Assembly: GCA_023425865.1 (NCBI GenBank)
Contig: JAFABV010000044.1
Span: 1-63,803 of the forward strand
Length of the DNA: 63,803 nt
Reading direction: 5' to 3'
Origin: Bacteroidota bacterium
GTDB taxonomy: Bacteria; Bacteroidota; Bacteroidia; Bacteroidales; Bacteroidaceae
Part shown: positions 43,618 through 52,108 of the stretch, in pieces
Layout of the letters: the number at the start of each line of letters is the position of its first letter
Position numbering within the stretch: the stretch's first letter is position 1
The notes under the pieces: model-generated
What the model saw: only the letters and a program-made list of their open reading frames with translations
Database searches by the model: none
What the model was told of the DNA's origin: nothing
Program-made: the position numbers and the translations under genes

Positions 43618-44325
43618 ATGAAGAAGTTGATTGTCGTGGCCGCCGCCATGCTGTCTTCCCTGACGGCGGCGGCCCAATATTATCCCGACGGGCGGCCCAT
43701 TCCGCCCAGCAAGCGAGGTTCTTACTATGGCACGAAGTCATCTTACTCCAACCCATGGAGAACCTCACACTACAACAATACCTATTACGGATTCCGTATC
43801 GGACTCAACGTCGCCACAGTCAACTCCGACGCCCCTGTCCTCGATGCCAATGATGCCAAGACGGGACTCGACGTGGGCTTCGTCATCGGTACCCAGCTCA
43901 CCCGCACCGCCCCACTATTCTTCGAGACAGGACTCTCGTACACGGAGAAAGGCGGAAAGAGCGACTACCAAGGCGGCAAATTCACCTATTCACTCAACTA
44001 TTTGGAAATGCCACTGCTGCTCAAATATAAATACTACGCCGGTCCCGACGTGAGCATCGAGCCTTTCTTGGGCGGATATCTCGCCGTGGGCGTGAGCGGA
44101 AAAATCAAGGACTACGGCGAGCGTCAGGCTTATTCGAGTTTCGACAGCGACGACCCCGGCAGCTTCCAACGCTTCGACGGCGGTCTGCGCTTAGGTTGCG
44201 GCGTGAGCTTCCAGATGCTCTACCTCGGCATCAGCTACGACATTGGACTGGCCAATGTGGGTCACTCTGACTTCGACGACACGCGCACAGGAACACTCAA
44301 CCTCAACGTGGGCGTAAACTTCTAA
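43618..44325 (+). CDS. Outer-membrane beta-barrel protein (PorT-like family)
   Basis: A 235-residue exported protein with signal peptide MKKLIVVAAAMLSSLTAAAQ. After a proline- and serine-rich stretch come alternating strands typical of an eight-stranded outer-membrane barrel: YGFRIGLNVATVNS, VGFVIGTQLTR, FFETGLSYTEKG, LEMPLLLKYKYY, IEPFLGGYLAVGVSG, LRLGCGVSFQMLYLGISYDIGL, and TLNLNVGVNF ending in an aromatic. This is the common Bacteroidota 'outer membrane beta-barrel' domain; no specific function can be assigned. It is monocistronic. Confidence 0.88.
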   Translation: MKKLIVVAAAMLSSLTAAAQYYPDGRPIPPSKRGSYYGTKSSYSNPWRTSHYNNTYYGFRIGLNVATVNSDAPVLDANDAKTGLDVGFVIGTQLTRTAPLFFETGLSYTEKGGKSDYQGGKFTYSLNYLEMPLLLKYKYYAGPDVSIEPFLGGYLAVGVSGKIKDYGERQAYSSFDSDDPGSFQRFDGGLRLGCGVSFQMLYLGISYDIGLANVGHSDFDDTRTGTLNLNVGVNF

Positions 44326-44398
44326 GCCAACCAGCATTTATCTTTCATACAATATCTCTCACTCGGTAGCAGTTCATATCTCCCTGCTACCACTTTAC

Positions 44399-44427
44399 AA
44401 AGACCTCTGCTCGGCGCAGGGGTCTTT
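44399..44427 (+). terminator. Hairpin after the outer-membrane protein gene
   Basis: A 12-bp stem with one mismatch pairs AAAGACCTCTGC (44399-44410) with GCAGGGGTCTTT (44416-44427). A second stem, GTAGCAG with CTGCTAC, lies just upstream (44367-44390). The rest of the gap to the S9 peptidase (44428-44788) is AT-rich with nothing else recognised. Confidence 0.55.
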
Positions 44428-44788
44428 GCGTTATTATGCCCTGTCGGCATCCGCATACAGGCAAGTCTGAAAGCCGATGCCCACGCCGCCACGCTTCAAC
44501 GCCCTTCAGCACACTAAATATATGCCCAGACACGAGTCGCCCAGACACGATTTTCCAGCATAAAAACAAACCTGCGCTACCCATGGCCGTATTTTTAAGA
44601 AACAAGAACAACTTTGTTAATTAAGCGTTAAAAACAGCCAAAACGGTGGCTTATTACCCCTATTTTGCAATCTATACATTACACTTTTTTGTCGCCAAAG
44701 CCGTGTCGCAGTTGCCAAAACCCTGTTTTTTCTCACCTCTCAGTGGGGATAAAAGTGAGGCGAAGCGTCAATCTCTGAAAAAAAGGGG

Positions 44789-44796
44789 TATCTTTG
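44789..44796 (+). promoter_or_regulatory. -7 element of the S9 peptidase gene
   Basis: TATCTTTG, 19 nt before the ATG at 44816. Confidence 0.55.
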
Positions 44797-44815
44797 CAAT
44801 ATAAACCACAACGCA

Positions 44816-46897
44816 ATGAAAAAAACACTGATTACCGCACTTACCCTGCTCGCCACTTGCACAGTCATGGCGCAGAAACGTGCTTTCACCATCGAAGACC
44901 TCTATCGCGTGCAGTCGGTCAGCTCGCCCACCATCTCCAAGGACGGGCGGTTGGCCTATGCCGTGAGCCGATCAGACCTGAAAGCGCACAAATCGTACAC
45001 CAACGTGATGGTTGACGGACAACCCGTAACCACCGACGGCAAGAGTTTCTCACCCATTTGGTCGCAGCTCGACCAAAGCCTCTACTATCTGTCGTACGCC
45101 GACGGCACCACGCAGGTATATCGTTATGCTGACGGCAAGGCCGAGAAACTCACCGACTATGCCCTCGGCGTAGACGGAGTCACCATTTCGCCCGATGGCA
45201 ATCTCATCGCCTTTGCCGCAGAAGTGTTGCCCGAGATTGGGGGCGCTGACGGCCAAGCCAACAAGACGGCCTTCGAGAAAAAAGCCCAAAACCCCATTCA
45301 GGCACACCTGGCCGACAGTCTTTTCCTGCGCCATTGGACCGATTATGCCGATGGTAAATACTGGCACATCATAGTCTATAACATCAAGGAGAAAACCTAT
45401 ACCGACGTCACACCGGGTGCCTACCACAGTCCGGTGTTCTCACCCGGCGGCCCCGAGGGCTTCGTGTTCTCGCCCGACTCCAAAGAAATATGCTACCTGA
45501 GCAACCACGACAAGCATCCGGCGGCATCGACCAACTGCGACCTCTGGATAGTGCCTGTCACCGGCGGTCAGGCCCGCAACATCACCGCCGACAACAAAGC
45601 CTGGGACGGCAGCCCACAGTACAGTCCCGACGGCCGCTACATCGCCTACCGCTTCCAGCGCATACCCGGCTACGAGAGCGACCGATTCATACTCGGCCTG
45701 TACGACCGCAAGACCGGTGAAAAGCGCGTACTCACCGAGAGCTTTGACAACTGGGTAGACGATTTCAAGTGGAGCGCCGACTCCAAGAGCATCTATTTCC
45801 TTGGCGAAGTGCGCGGCTACCAGCCCCTATACAAACTCGACGTGAAGCGCGGCACCTACGACAAACTCATTGGCGACCGCGCCATCAGCAGCTTTGACGT
45901 CGACGCCAAGGGCAACATCTACTACACCTACTCACGCACCGGCAAGCCCACCGAACTCTATTGCGCCACCCCTAACAAACTGAAGAAGGCGGTAAAGTCG
46001 CCTGACGGCGAAGGATTGGCCAAGGGATGGTACGAAACACGCATCACCCATCTCAACGATGCCCTCGCCGAAGAGGTAGACATCCGGCCCTCAGAGTCGA
46101 TGTGGGTCATGGGCGCCAATGGCGACTCGGTGCAGGTATTCATCGTCAAGCCCCACGGCTTCGACCCGTCGAAGAAATATCCGTTGGTCATCAATGTACA
46201 TGGCGGTCCGCAAATGCAGTGGATGGACTCATTCCGCGGCGACTGGCAGGTGTATCCCGGCGCCGGATATGTGGTGGCCTACCCCAATCCCCACGGCTCC
46301 ACCGGCTACGGGCAGGCCTTCTGCCGGGCCATCAGCGGCGACTGGGGTGGCAAACCCTACGAAGACGTGATGCGCGTCACCGACGCCCTGGCCGACCTGG
46401 CCTATGTAGACTCCACCCGCATGGGGGCCATGGGATGGAGCTACGGCGGATACTTCATGAACTGGCTGCAGGGGCAAACCAAGCGCTTTAAGTGCTTAGC
46501 CTCGATGATGGGACTCTTCGACCTCCAGGCCATGTGGGGTACCACCGAAGAGCTGTGGTTCCCCAACTTCGAACTTGAGGGACAGCCCTGGAACTCTACC
46601 CTCTATAAGAAATGGAGCCCCTCGGAGTATGTCAAGAACTTCGCCACGCCCACACTGATTATCACGGGCGAGCGCGACTACCGTGTGTCTTACAACCAGA
46701 GCCTGCAGTACTTCACCACGTTGCAGCATTTAGGCATCCCCTCGCGCCTCATCGTCTTCGACAACGACGGCCACTGGCCGAGCAATCTGAGGTCGATGCC
46801 GCTCTATTACAACGCCCACTTGGAGTGGTTCCACAAGTATCTCGGCGGTGCCCCCGCCCCGTGGGACTCCAACAAAATGATACAAGAGGGTATTTAA
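44816..46897 (+). CDS. S9 family serine peptidase (DPP5/acylaminoacyl-peptidase-like)
   Basis: A secreted peptidase of 693 residues with signal peptide MKKTLITALTLLATCTVMAQ. The N-terminal two-thirds form a WD40-like beta-propeller (repeats such as VTISPDGNLIAFAAE, FSPDSKEICYLSNHD and YSPDGRYIAYRF). The C-terminal third is the alpha/beta hydrolase: INVHGGPQMQW, the nucleophile elbow GWSYGGYFMNW, the acid in ITGERDYRVSYNQS and His in NDGHWP. It probably removes short peptides from the N-terminus of oligopeptides in the periplasm, as DPP5 does in P. gingivalis. The gene is followed by a 15-bp hairpin. Confidence 0.93.
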   Translation: MKKTLITALTLLATCTVMAQKRAFTIEDLYRVQSVSSPTISKDGRLAYAVSRSDLKAHKSYTNVMVDGQPVTTDGKSFSPIWSQLDQSLYYLSYADGTTQVYRYADGKAEKLTDYALGVDGVTISPDGNLIAFAAEVLPEIGGADGQANKTAFEKKAQNPIQAHLADSLFLRHWTDYADGKYWHIIVYNIKEKTYTDVTPGAYHSPVFSPGGPEGFVFSPDSKEICYLSNHDKHPAASTNCDLWIVPVTGGQARNITADNKAWDGSPQYSPDGRYIAYRFQRIPGYESDRFILGLYDRKTGEKRVLTESFDNWVDDFKWSADSKSIYFLGEVRGYQPLYKLDVKRGTYDKLIGDRAISSFDVDAKGNIYYTYSRTGKPTELYCATPNKLKKAVKSPDGEGLAKGWYETRITHLNDALAEEVDIRPSESMWVMGANGDSVQVFIVKPHGFDPSKKYPLVINVHGGPQMQWMDSFRGDWQVYPGAGYVVAYPNPHGSTGYGQAFCRAISGDWGGKPYEDVMRVTDALADLAYVDSTRMGAMGWSYGGYFMNWLQGQTKRFKCLASMMGLFDLQAMWGTTEELWFPNFELEGQPWNSTLYKKWSPSEYVKNFATPTLIITGERDYRVSYNQSLQYFTTLQHLGIPSRLIVFDNDGHWPSNLRSMPLYYNAHLEWFHKYLGGAPAPWDSNKMIQEGI

Positions 46898-46901
46898 GCC
46901 G

Positions 46902-46937
46902 ATGCCGCCAAAAGCCTTTGCAGGCTTTTGGCGGCAT
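46902..46937. terminator. Hairpin after the S9 peptidase gene
   Basis: A perfect 15-bp stem (46902-46916 with 46923-46937, ATGCCGCCAAAAGCC and its complement) with a 6-nt loop, directly after the stop codon. No long T-run follows on the plus strand. The remaining ~200 nt to the next gene show nothing recognisable. Confidence 0.65.
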
Positions 46938-47138
46938 ATAGACAAGTGTCAGTCGCTTTCATCTTGGGGCGCATATCTGTTATGCCCACCAAGAAGAAAG
47001 CGACTGATAACGTGTAAGAACTACAAGATGCCCAAAGGCAAAGGATAACAAAAGACCATGAAAACGGCCGTCTTACAGGTGGCGCATGCACTACCCCCGA
47101 CACCCGTTTGAGCACCTACCTACAAGCCGTTTCAGGCG

Positions 47139-47555
47139 CTACGGCCAGCGCTCGGCCGTGCATCCCTTGGTCACCACACGCTCAATATGGCGGTCTGTCT
47201 GGCTCGTCCAGTAGCCTGTGGGCGTATGTTTGAGCACAAAACCAACAATATGGGTGCGTGTAGTAAACGCCTGCGCACTCTCGGCCATACGGCTTTTCAC
47301 CACAATCTGGTAGCGCCCCAATTCCATCGCGTCGAGATTCACCCGATCACCGCGGCGCAGATGACGCTTCCACACATCGTAGAAGGTCTGCAACACCAGT
47401 TTCACGTCACCGCGCGTAGCAGAGCAGCAATGCTCTATCTCACGCTCAATGACGTCTAAGGTTACTTCGTTGCCCTTTCTGGTGCGGGCAAAATACTTGC
47501 CATAGCTGGCGCTCTTTTTCACGTTACAACGTGCTAAATAGTACTTGATTGACAT
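47139..47555 (-). CDS. HU-like DNA-binding protein (HU-HIG family)
   Basis: A 138-residue basic protein of the Bacteroidota HU-like family. It begins MSIKYYLARCNVKKSASYGKYFAR, and the pattern TLDVIEREIEHCCSATRGDVKLVLQTFYDVWKRHLRRGDRVNLDAMELGRYQIVV is the HU helix-helix-strand body. The family is annotated as DNA-binding, histone-like; individual targets are unknown. It is transcribed alone. The DNA upstream of it contains array C and several large inverted repeats. A near-consensus -7 sequence (GATATTTG) is seen about 40 nt before the ATG. Confidence 0.85.
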   Translation of the reverse strand: MSIKYYLARCNVKKSASYGKYFARTRKGNEVTLDVIEREIEHCCSATRGDVKLVLQTFYDVWKRHLRRGDRVNLDAMELGRYQIVVKSRMAESAQAFTTRTHIVGFVLKHTPTGYWTSQTDRHIERVVTKGCTAERWP

Positions 47556-47709
47556 AGATGTTTAGGAGTTGAAATGATGATTCAGCCGCAAATATCAGAC
47601 AAAAAAGGCATTCCCGCAAATCATGATGCGCTATCACGTGGGCTATAATAGCCCTTATCACGCCACGAGATGCCTCAAAGCGTGCCATCATTCGAGCAGA
47701 ACCCTCCTA

Positions 47710-47847
47710 CAGTTCTATATAAAACCATTCGATAATTCAATATAAAACCATCCGATAGTTCTATATAAAACCATCCGATGGTTCTATATAAAACCATTCG
47801 ATAGTTCTATATAAAACCATTAGATAGTTCTATATAAAACCATCCAG
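47710..47847. repeat. 23-bp palindromic tandem array C (six copies)
   Basis: Units at 47710-47732, 47733-47755, 47756-47778, 47779-47801, 47802-47824 and 47825-47847, all exactly 23 nt, core TTCTATATAAAACCAT. Same family as arrays A and B, and the best conserved of the three. It lies in the 694-nt gap between the HU-like and the Nim-like genes. Confidence 0.93.
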
Positions 47848-47872
47848 CCATTCCATACAGCCTGTATGACGC

Positions 47873-47907
47873 CTCCACCCCTTACGGCATGGCCGCAAGG
47901 GGTGGAG
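47873..47907. repeat. Inverted repeat beside array C
   Basis: A 16-bp stem with one mismatch: CTCCACCCCTTACGGC at 47873-47888 pairs with 47892-47907. It lies 25 nt after the last unit of array C. Confidence 0.6.
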
Positions 47908-47993
47908 CATTGATAATCAACCATAAGACACAGGTCAAGAAAGCCTTCGACGCTACCATATTCCGCATGGCGAGTGTGTGGTCAATGAGAAAC

Positions 47994-48054
47994 GGCAGAC
48001 GTTTCCGTGCCATCCGCCCATCGCGACGCGATGGCGGATGAAACGGAAACTGCC
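47994..48054. repeat. Large imperfect inverted repeat
   Basis: A 61-nt dyad. The arms run GGCAG, TTTCCGT, CATCCGCC, ATCGC on the left and their complements on the right, with small bulges, for about 25 paired bases around a GACGC-type centre at 48024. Downstream (48112-48200) are the 20-mer shared with position 114 and 18-19-nt repeats with GCCAAAAAACACCGGC. Confidence 0.65.
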
Positions 48055-48249
48055 ACCCATTTCTCCTCAGGCCGCTGGCGGCCCTCCCCACAAGTGGCAT
48101 AACTCAAAATACTCTGCGGCTCTGCGTGCCACCAAAAACACCGGCATGCCAAAAAACACCGGCGTGCCCAAAAAACACCGGCGCGAAAAAAACTACACTG
48201 CGTGAAAACTACGCTGCGTAACCCTACAACATGATGAGGAAACTGGAAA

Positions 48250-48741
48250 TCAAGTGGGAGTGCTGCCTTTGGGCACATGACGTTTGGCGGTGATTTGCTC
48301 TACCTCTAAGCTGTAGACGAGCGTGCGGGGCATGGAGGCGGGGTTAAACCATGCCTCGTGGTCGGGGTGGTATTGGCGCATGAGCAGGGTGAGCGCGCGG
48401 TGCTTTTGCTCGTCGGGGAGGATGTGCAGACGCCCACGCCCCATGACGCTGGCATAGTGGAAGGTGCAGTAGCCCCGCTCGGCGATGTACTCCAGCTGGT
48501 GGTCGGTGTCGAGTTCGAAGGCGGCCACGGCCCCTTCAGTAATGAGCTGCAGCTTCTTGCCCTCCAAGGCACTATGGAAATAAAAGGTGACGCGGTCGCC
48601 TTGTCGCTCCACCCCAAAGCTCAGCGGAAGAATGTAAGGCACCCCATCGGGTTCGGTGATGGCGACGCGACAAGTGTCGCATCGCCCTATAATCTCCATG
48701 ATCTCGTCTAAGGAGGTCACTTCACGGTCTTGTCGTCGCAT
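48250..48741 (-). CDS. Pyridoxamine 5'-phosphate oxidase-family flavoprotein (Nim-like)
   Basis: A 163-residue split-barrel flavin-binding protein. It opens MRRQDREVTSLDEIMEIIGRCDTCRVAITEPDGVPYILPL, the layout of the NimA/nitroimidazole-resistance-like group of the PNPOx superfamily, followed by VTFYFHSALEGKKLQLI and YASVMGRGRLHIL. Most chromosomal members have no known substrate and do not by themselves imply drug resistance. It starts 22 nt after rnr on the same strand and probably belongs to that transcript. Confidence 0.88.
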   Translation of the reverse strand: MRRQDREVTSLDEIMEIIGRCDTCRVAITEPDGVPYILPLSFGVERQGDRVTFYFHSALEGKKLQLITEGAVAAFELDTDHQLEYIAERGYCTFHYASVMGRGRLHILPDEQKHRALTLLMRQYHPDHEAWFNPASMPRTLVYSLEVEQITAKRHVPKGSTPT

Positions 48742-48763
48742 GATACAAACGGTTTTTCGTAGA

Positions 48764-50989
48764 TTACTTCCCTGTGCCTACGGCAGAGCCGGTGAGGGGC
48801 GCGAGACTAAAGTCAAGCTGCCTCTTCTCCAAATTCGCCTTCGCCACCTGTATGCGGATGGGGTCGCCAAGCTGGTACTTGTGGTGGTGACGGCGGCCGC
48901 GAAGGAGGAAATTCTTCTCATCGAAGTCGTAGTAGTCGTCGTCGAGGTCGCGCATGGGCACCATGCCCTCGCAGTGGTTGTCGTCGATTTCGGCATAGAT
49001 GCCGTAGCTGGTGATACCACTGATATGGGCATCGTAGGTTTCGCCTATCTTGTCAGCCATAAACTCCACCATCTTGTACTTGATGGAGTCGCGTTCGGCG
49101 TTCTGCGCTATCTGCTCCATCTCCGAGCTGTGCTCGCATAGCTCCTCGTAGTGTTTCTCGTTGACCGAGCGTCCTCCGGCCTGATAGCGCGTGAGCAGAC
49201 GGTGTACCATGGTGTCGGGATAGCGGCGAATGGGCGAGGTGAAATGCGTGTAATAGTCGAAGGCCAGACCGAAGTGCCCAATGTTGTGTACACTGTACTT
49301 AGCCTTCATCATGGCCCTGAGCGCAATGCTCTGCACGAGTTTCTGCTCGCGCTTGCCATCGACGTCACTCATGAGTTTGTTGATGCTGCGCGCCATGGCC
49401 CCTCGTGTGCCGTCGGTCTTCACCTTGTAGCCAAACTTGGCGATAAACTCACGCAGCGTCTCCATCTTCTGTGGGTCAGGGTTGTCGTGTATGCGGTAAG
49501 GCAGCACACGGGCTTTCTTGCCCTTGGGCACCTTGCCCACGCTCTCGGCCACGGTTTTGTTGGCCAGTAGCATAAACTCCTCAATGAGTTTGTTGGCATC
49601 TTTCGACCGCTTGAAATAAGCCCTTGTGGGATGCCCTTTCTCATCCACATCGAAGTGGAGTTCCTCTGAGTCGAAACGCACGGAGCCATGGTCGAAGCGA
49701 CGCTCGCGCAGCAGTTTGGCCAGTCGGTCGAGCGTGCAAATCTCCCATCCGTAGTCGCCCTTGTAGCCCGCCGCTCCGGGCTCGGGTGCGGGCTGTCCGG
49801 TACCGTCCACCACGCCATTGTCTTCAAGTATCTGTTGCGCCTCCTCGTAGGCATAGCGCCGGTTAGAGCGGATGATGGTGTGCACGATGCGCGAGCGAAT
49901 GATGTTGGCCTCGTCGTCGAGTTCGAAGACACAGCTGAAGGTGAGTTTGTCTTCGTCGGGGCGCAGCGAACAGATGAAGTTAGACAGGCGCTCGGGCAAC
50001 ATCGGGATGGTGCGGTCGACGAGATACACGCTCGTGGCGCGTTTCACGGCCTCCTTGTCGATGACGCTGCCCTCGGTGACATAGTGCGACACATCGGCGA
50101 TATGCACTCCCACCTCATAGTGGCCGTTGTCCAAGCGACGTATAGACAGCGCGTCGTCGAAGTCCTTGGCGTCGGCAGGGTCGATGGTGCAGGTCCACAC
50201 CGACCGGAAGTCCTCGCGCTCGGCCTCATCCTGCGGCGTGATCTCGCCCGTGATCTTCTCGGCAGCCTCCTCCACATGTTTTGGGTACTTATAAGGCAGG
50301 CCGTACTGTGCCAGGATGGTGTTCATCTCAACATCATTGTCGCCACTCTGCCCGAGAATGTCGATCACCTCACCGATGATGTTCTTGTGCTCGGCGTCGG
50401 GCCACTGCGTGATGCGCACCAAGGCCTTGTCGTCGTTCTGCCCCTTGCGCAGTTTGTTCTTGGGGATGATGACATCATGCACAAAGGTATCGTTCTGCGG
50501 CAGCAGGAAAGCGATGTCCTTGCCCACGCGCAATCGACCCACGAAGGTGTCTTTGGCGCGCTTGATGATGGCAATGACCTGTGCCTCCTTGATGTGGTTG
50601 CGCCGACGCGCCATGAACGACACACGCACCCGGTCGCCATTCATGGCCGACATCGAATTGCGCTCGGCCACGAAGATGGGCTTGTCGCTGTCGTCGGGGA
50701 TGAAAGAGTTTTTGCCATTCGACTTGCGCACGAATCGCCCCTCTTGTATCTGTCCCTTGGTGTTGAGGGCATAAGAGCTGTCAGACACCCGTGTGAGGGT
50801 GTCGTCCCAGGCCATTTCCTCCATGATGTCGATAGCGAGCATCTTCAGGGGGTGGGTGTCAAGATGTAGTGCGCGGAATATTTCTTTGAACGAGAGCGTC
50901 TTGCCAGGTTGCCCGTTAAAATACTGAGTCAATTCATCGGCAAGCTGCTTCTTGCTCATACGCTTGCCGCCTTTTTTTCCTTTTGCCAT
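48764..50989 (-). CDS. rnr: Ribonuclease R
   Basis: A processive 3'-5' exoribonuclease that degrades structured RNA. The 741 residues contain an N-terminal helix-turn-helix (about 10-70), two cold-shock domains, the RNB catalytic domain and a C-terminal S1 domain. The RNB metal-binding cluster is TIDPADAKDFDDALSIRRL (about 270-288), followed by VGVHIADVSHYV. The end of RNB shows HFTSPIRRYPDTMVHRLL (here HFGLAFDYYTHFTSPIRRYPD). S1 contains GITSYGIYAEID. A -7 element lies 32 nt upstream. It is first in a two-gene unit with the Nim-like gene. Confidence 0.96.
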   Translation of the reverse strand: MAKGKKGGKRMSKKQLADELTQYFNGQPGKTLSFKEIFRALHLDTHPLKMLAIDIMEEMAWDDTLTRVSDSSYALNTKGQIQEGRFVRKSNGKNSFIPDDSDKPIFVAERNSMSAMNGDRVRVSFMARRRNHIKEAQVIAIIKRAKDTFVGRLRVGKDIAFLLPQNDTFVHDVIIPKNKLRKGQNDDKALVRITQWPDAEHKNIIGEVIDILGQSGDNDVEMNTILAQYGLPYKYPKHVEEAAEKITGEITPQDEAEREDFRSVWTCTIDPADAKDFDDALSIRRLDNGHYEVGVHIADVSHYVTEGSVIDKEAVKRATSVYLVDRTIPMLPERLSNFICSLRPDEDKLTFSCVFELDDEANIIRSRIVHTIIRSNRRYAYEEAQQILEDNGVVDGTGQPAPEPGAAGYKGDYGWEICTLDRLAKLLRERRFDHGSVRFDSEELHFDVDEKGHPTRAYFKRSKDANKLIEEFMLLANKTVAESVGKVPKGKKARVLPYRIHDNPDPQKMETLREFIAKFGYKVKTDGTRGAMARSINKLMSDVDGKREQKLVQSIALRAMMKAKYSVHNIGHFGLAFDYYTHFTSPIRRYPDTMVHRLLTRYQAGGRSVNEKHYEELCEHSSEMEQIAQNAERDSIKYKMVEFMADKIGETYDAHISGITSYGIYAEIDDNHCEGMVPMRDLDDDYYDFDEKNFLLRGRRHHHKYQLGDPIRIQVAKANLEKRQLDFSLAPLTGSAVGTGK

Positions 50990-51020
50990 AGGCAGAGATT
51001 TGTTGTAATGGTTATTACTG

Positions 51021-51028
51021 CAAATATA
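51021..51028 (-). promoter_or_regulatory. -7 element of rnr
   Basis: TATATTTG on the minus strand, 31 nt before the rnr ATG. Confidence 0.55.
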
Positions 51029-51068
51029 ACGAAAAAGAAATGAAGAAATGGTATTTCTTTTTGATTAT

Positions 51069-51099
51069 TTTGCAATTCATTGGAAATGTCGTAACTTTG
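51069..51099 (+). promoter_or_regulatory. Promoter of the epimerase-PAP2 operon
   Basis: TTTG at 51069-51072, a 19-nt spacer, then TAACTTTG at 51092-51099. A full match, leaving a leader of only about 9 nt to the ATG at 51113. Confidence 0.75.
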
Positions 51100-51112
51100 T
51101 AACCTGTTAATT

Positions 51113-52108
51113 ATGACGATTCTAATAACCGGTGCCAGCGGATTTATTGGCAGTTTTATAGTGGAGGAAGCACTGCGCAGAGGCTTCGAGACTTGGGCCG
51201 CCGTCAGGGGGTCGAGTTCGAGAACGTATCTGACTGATGAACGCATTCATTTCATCGAGCTTGACCTCTCTTCGGAACAGGCTCTTACCGACCAGCTCCA
51301 AGGACACTCGTTTGACTATGTGGTACATGCCGCAGGCGTGACCAAGTGTCTGCACGAAGAAGACTTCGACAAGGTAAACTACGACGGTACGCGCCATCTG
51401 GTGCAGGCCATACTCAAACTGCAGATGCCCCTCAAGCGTTTCATCTACCTGAGCAGTCTCAGCGTGTTTGGCGCGGTGAAAGAGCAGCGACCCTACCAAG
51501 AGATTTCCGAGCACGACATTCCACGCCCCAATACGGCCTACGGACGAAGCAAGCTCAAGACCGAGCGTTACCTTGAGTCTATAGGCAACGACTTCAACTA
51601 TGTCATTCTGCGTCCCACGGGGGTGTATGGTCCTCGCGAGCACGACTACTTTCTCATGGCCAAGAGTATTAAGGGGCATGTAGACTTCAGCGTGGGGTTC
51701 CAGCGGCAAGACATCACCTTCGTGTATGTCAAAGACGTGGTGCAGGCGGTGTTTCTGGCCACAGACCGCGGCATGTCGGGCCGCACATACTTTCTCACCG
51801 ACGGTAACGTCTACCAGAGCAGCACCTTCAGCAACTACCTGCACGAGGAACTGGGCCGCCCCTGGTGGGTGAGAATCACCGCCCCGGTGTGGCTGCTGAA
51901 AGTCATCACCGTGGGGGCAGAGTGGATGAGCAAGCGCAACGGAAAAATCACGGCGCTCAACAGAGACAAGTTCAACATACTGAAACAGCGCAACTGGAGA
52001 TGCGACATCGAGCCCACTTGCGACGAGCTGGGCTACCAACCACACTATAAGCTGCAGGACGGCGTCAGGGAAACCGTGGCCTGGTATAAGGATAACAACT
52101 GGCTATAA
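51113..52108 (+). CDS. NAD(P)-dependent epimerase/dehydratase family protein
   Basis: A 331-residue extended short-chain dehydrogenase. The Rossmann motif TGASGFIGSFI is at 5-15, the catalytic Tyr-x3-Lys in NTAYGRSKLKTE, and YLSSLSVFG supplies the Ser. PTGVYGPREHDYF follows the family pattern. It looks like the nucleotide-sugar or sterol-dehydrogenase-like group, but the substrate cannot be assigned. The stop codon overlaps the start of the PAP2 gene (TAATG), so both products probably serve the same lipid or envelope pathway. Confidence 0.88.
   Translation: MTILITGASGFIGSFIVEEALRRGFETWAAVRGSSSRTYLTDERIHFIELDLSSEQALTDQLQGHSFDYVVHAAGVTKCLHEEDFDKVNYDGTRHLVQAILKLQMPLKRFIYLSSLSVFGAVKEQRPYQEISEHDIPRPNTAYGRSKLKTERYLESIGNDFNYVILRPTGVYGPREHDYFLMAKSIKGHVDFSVGFQRQDITFVYVKDVVQAVFLATDRGMSGRTYFLTDGNVYQSSTFSNYLHEELGRPWWVRITAPVWLLKVITVGAEWMSKRNGKITALNRDKFNILKQRNWRCDIEPTCDELGYQPHYKLQDGVRETVAWYKDNNWL

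Noticed and set aside
47710..47847. CRISPR array
   Set aside because: The 23-bp units are directly adjacent with no spacers, and no cas gene is present in the window.
47882..48100. 72-residue minus-strand frame beside array C
   Set aside because: It is formed by the inverted repeats, with no promoter and no recognisable family.
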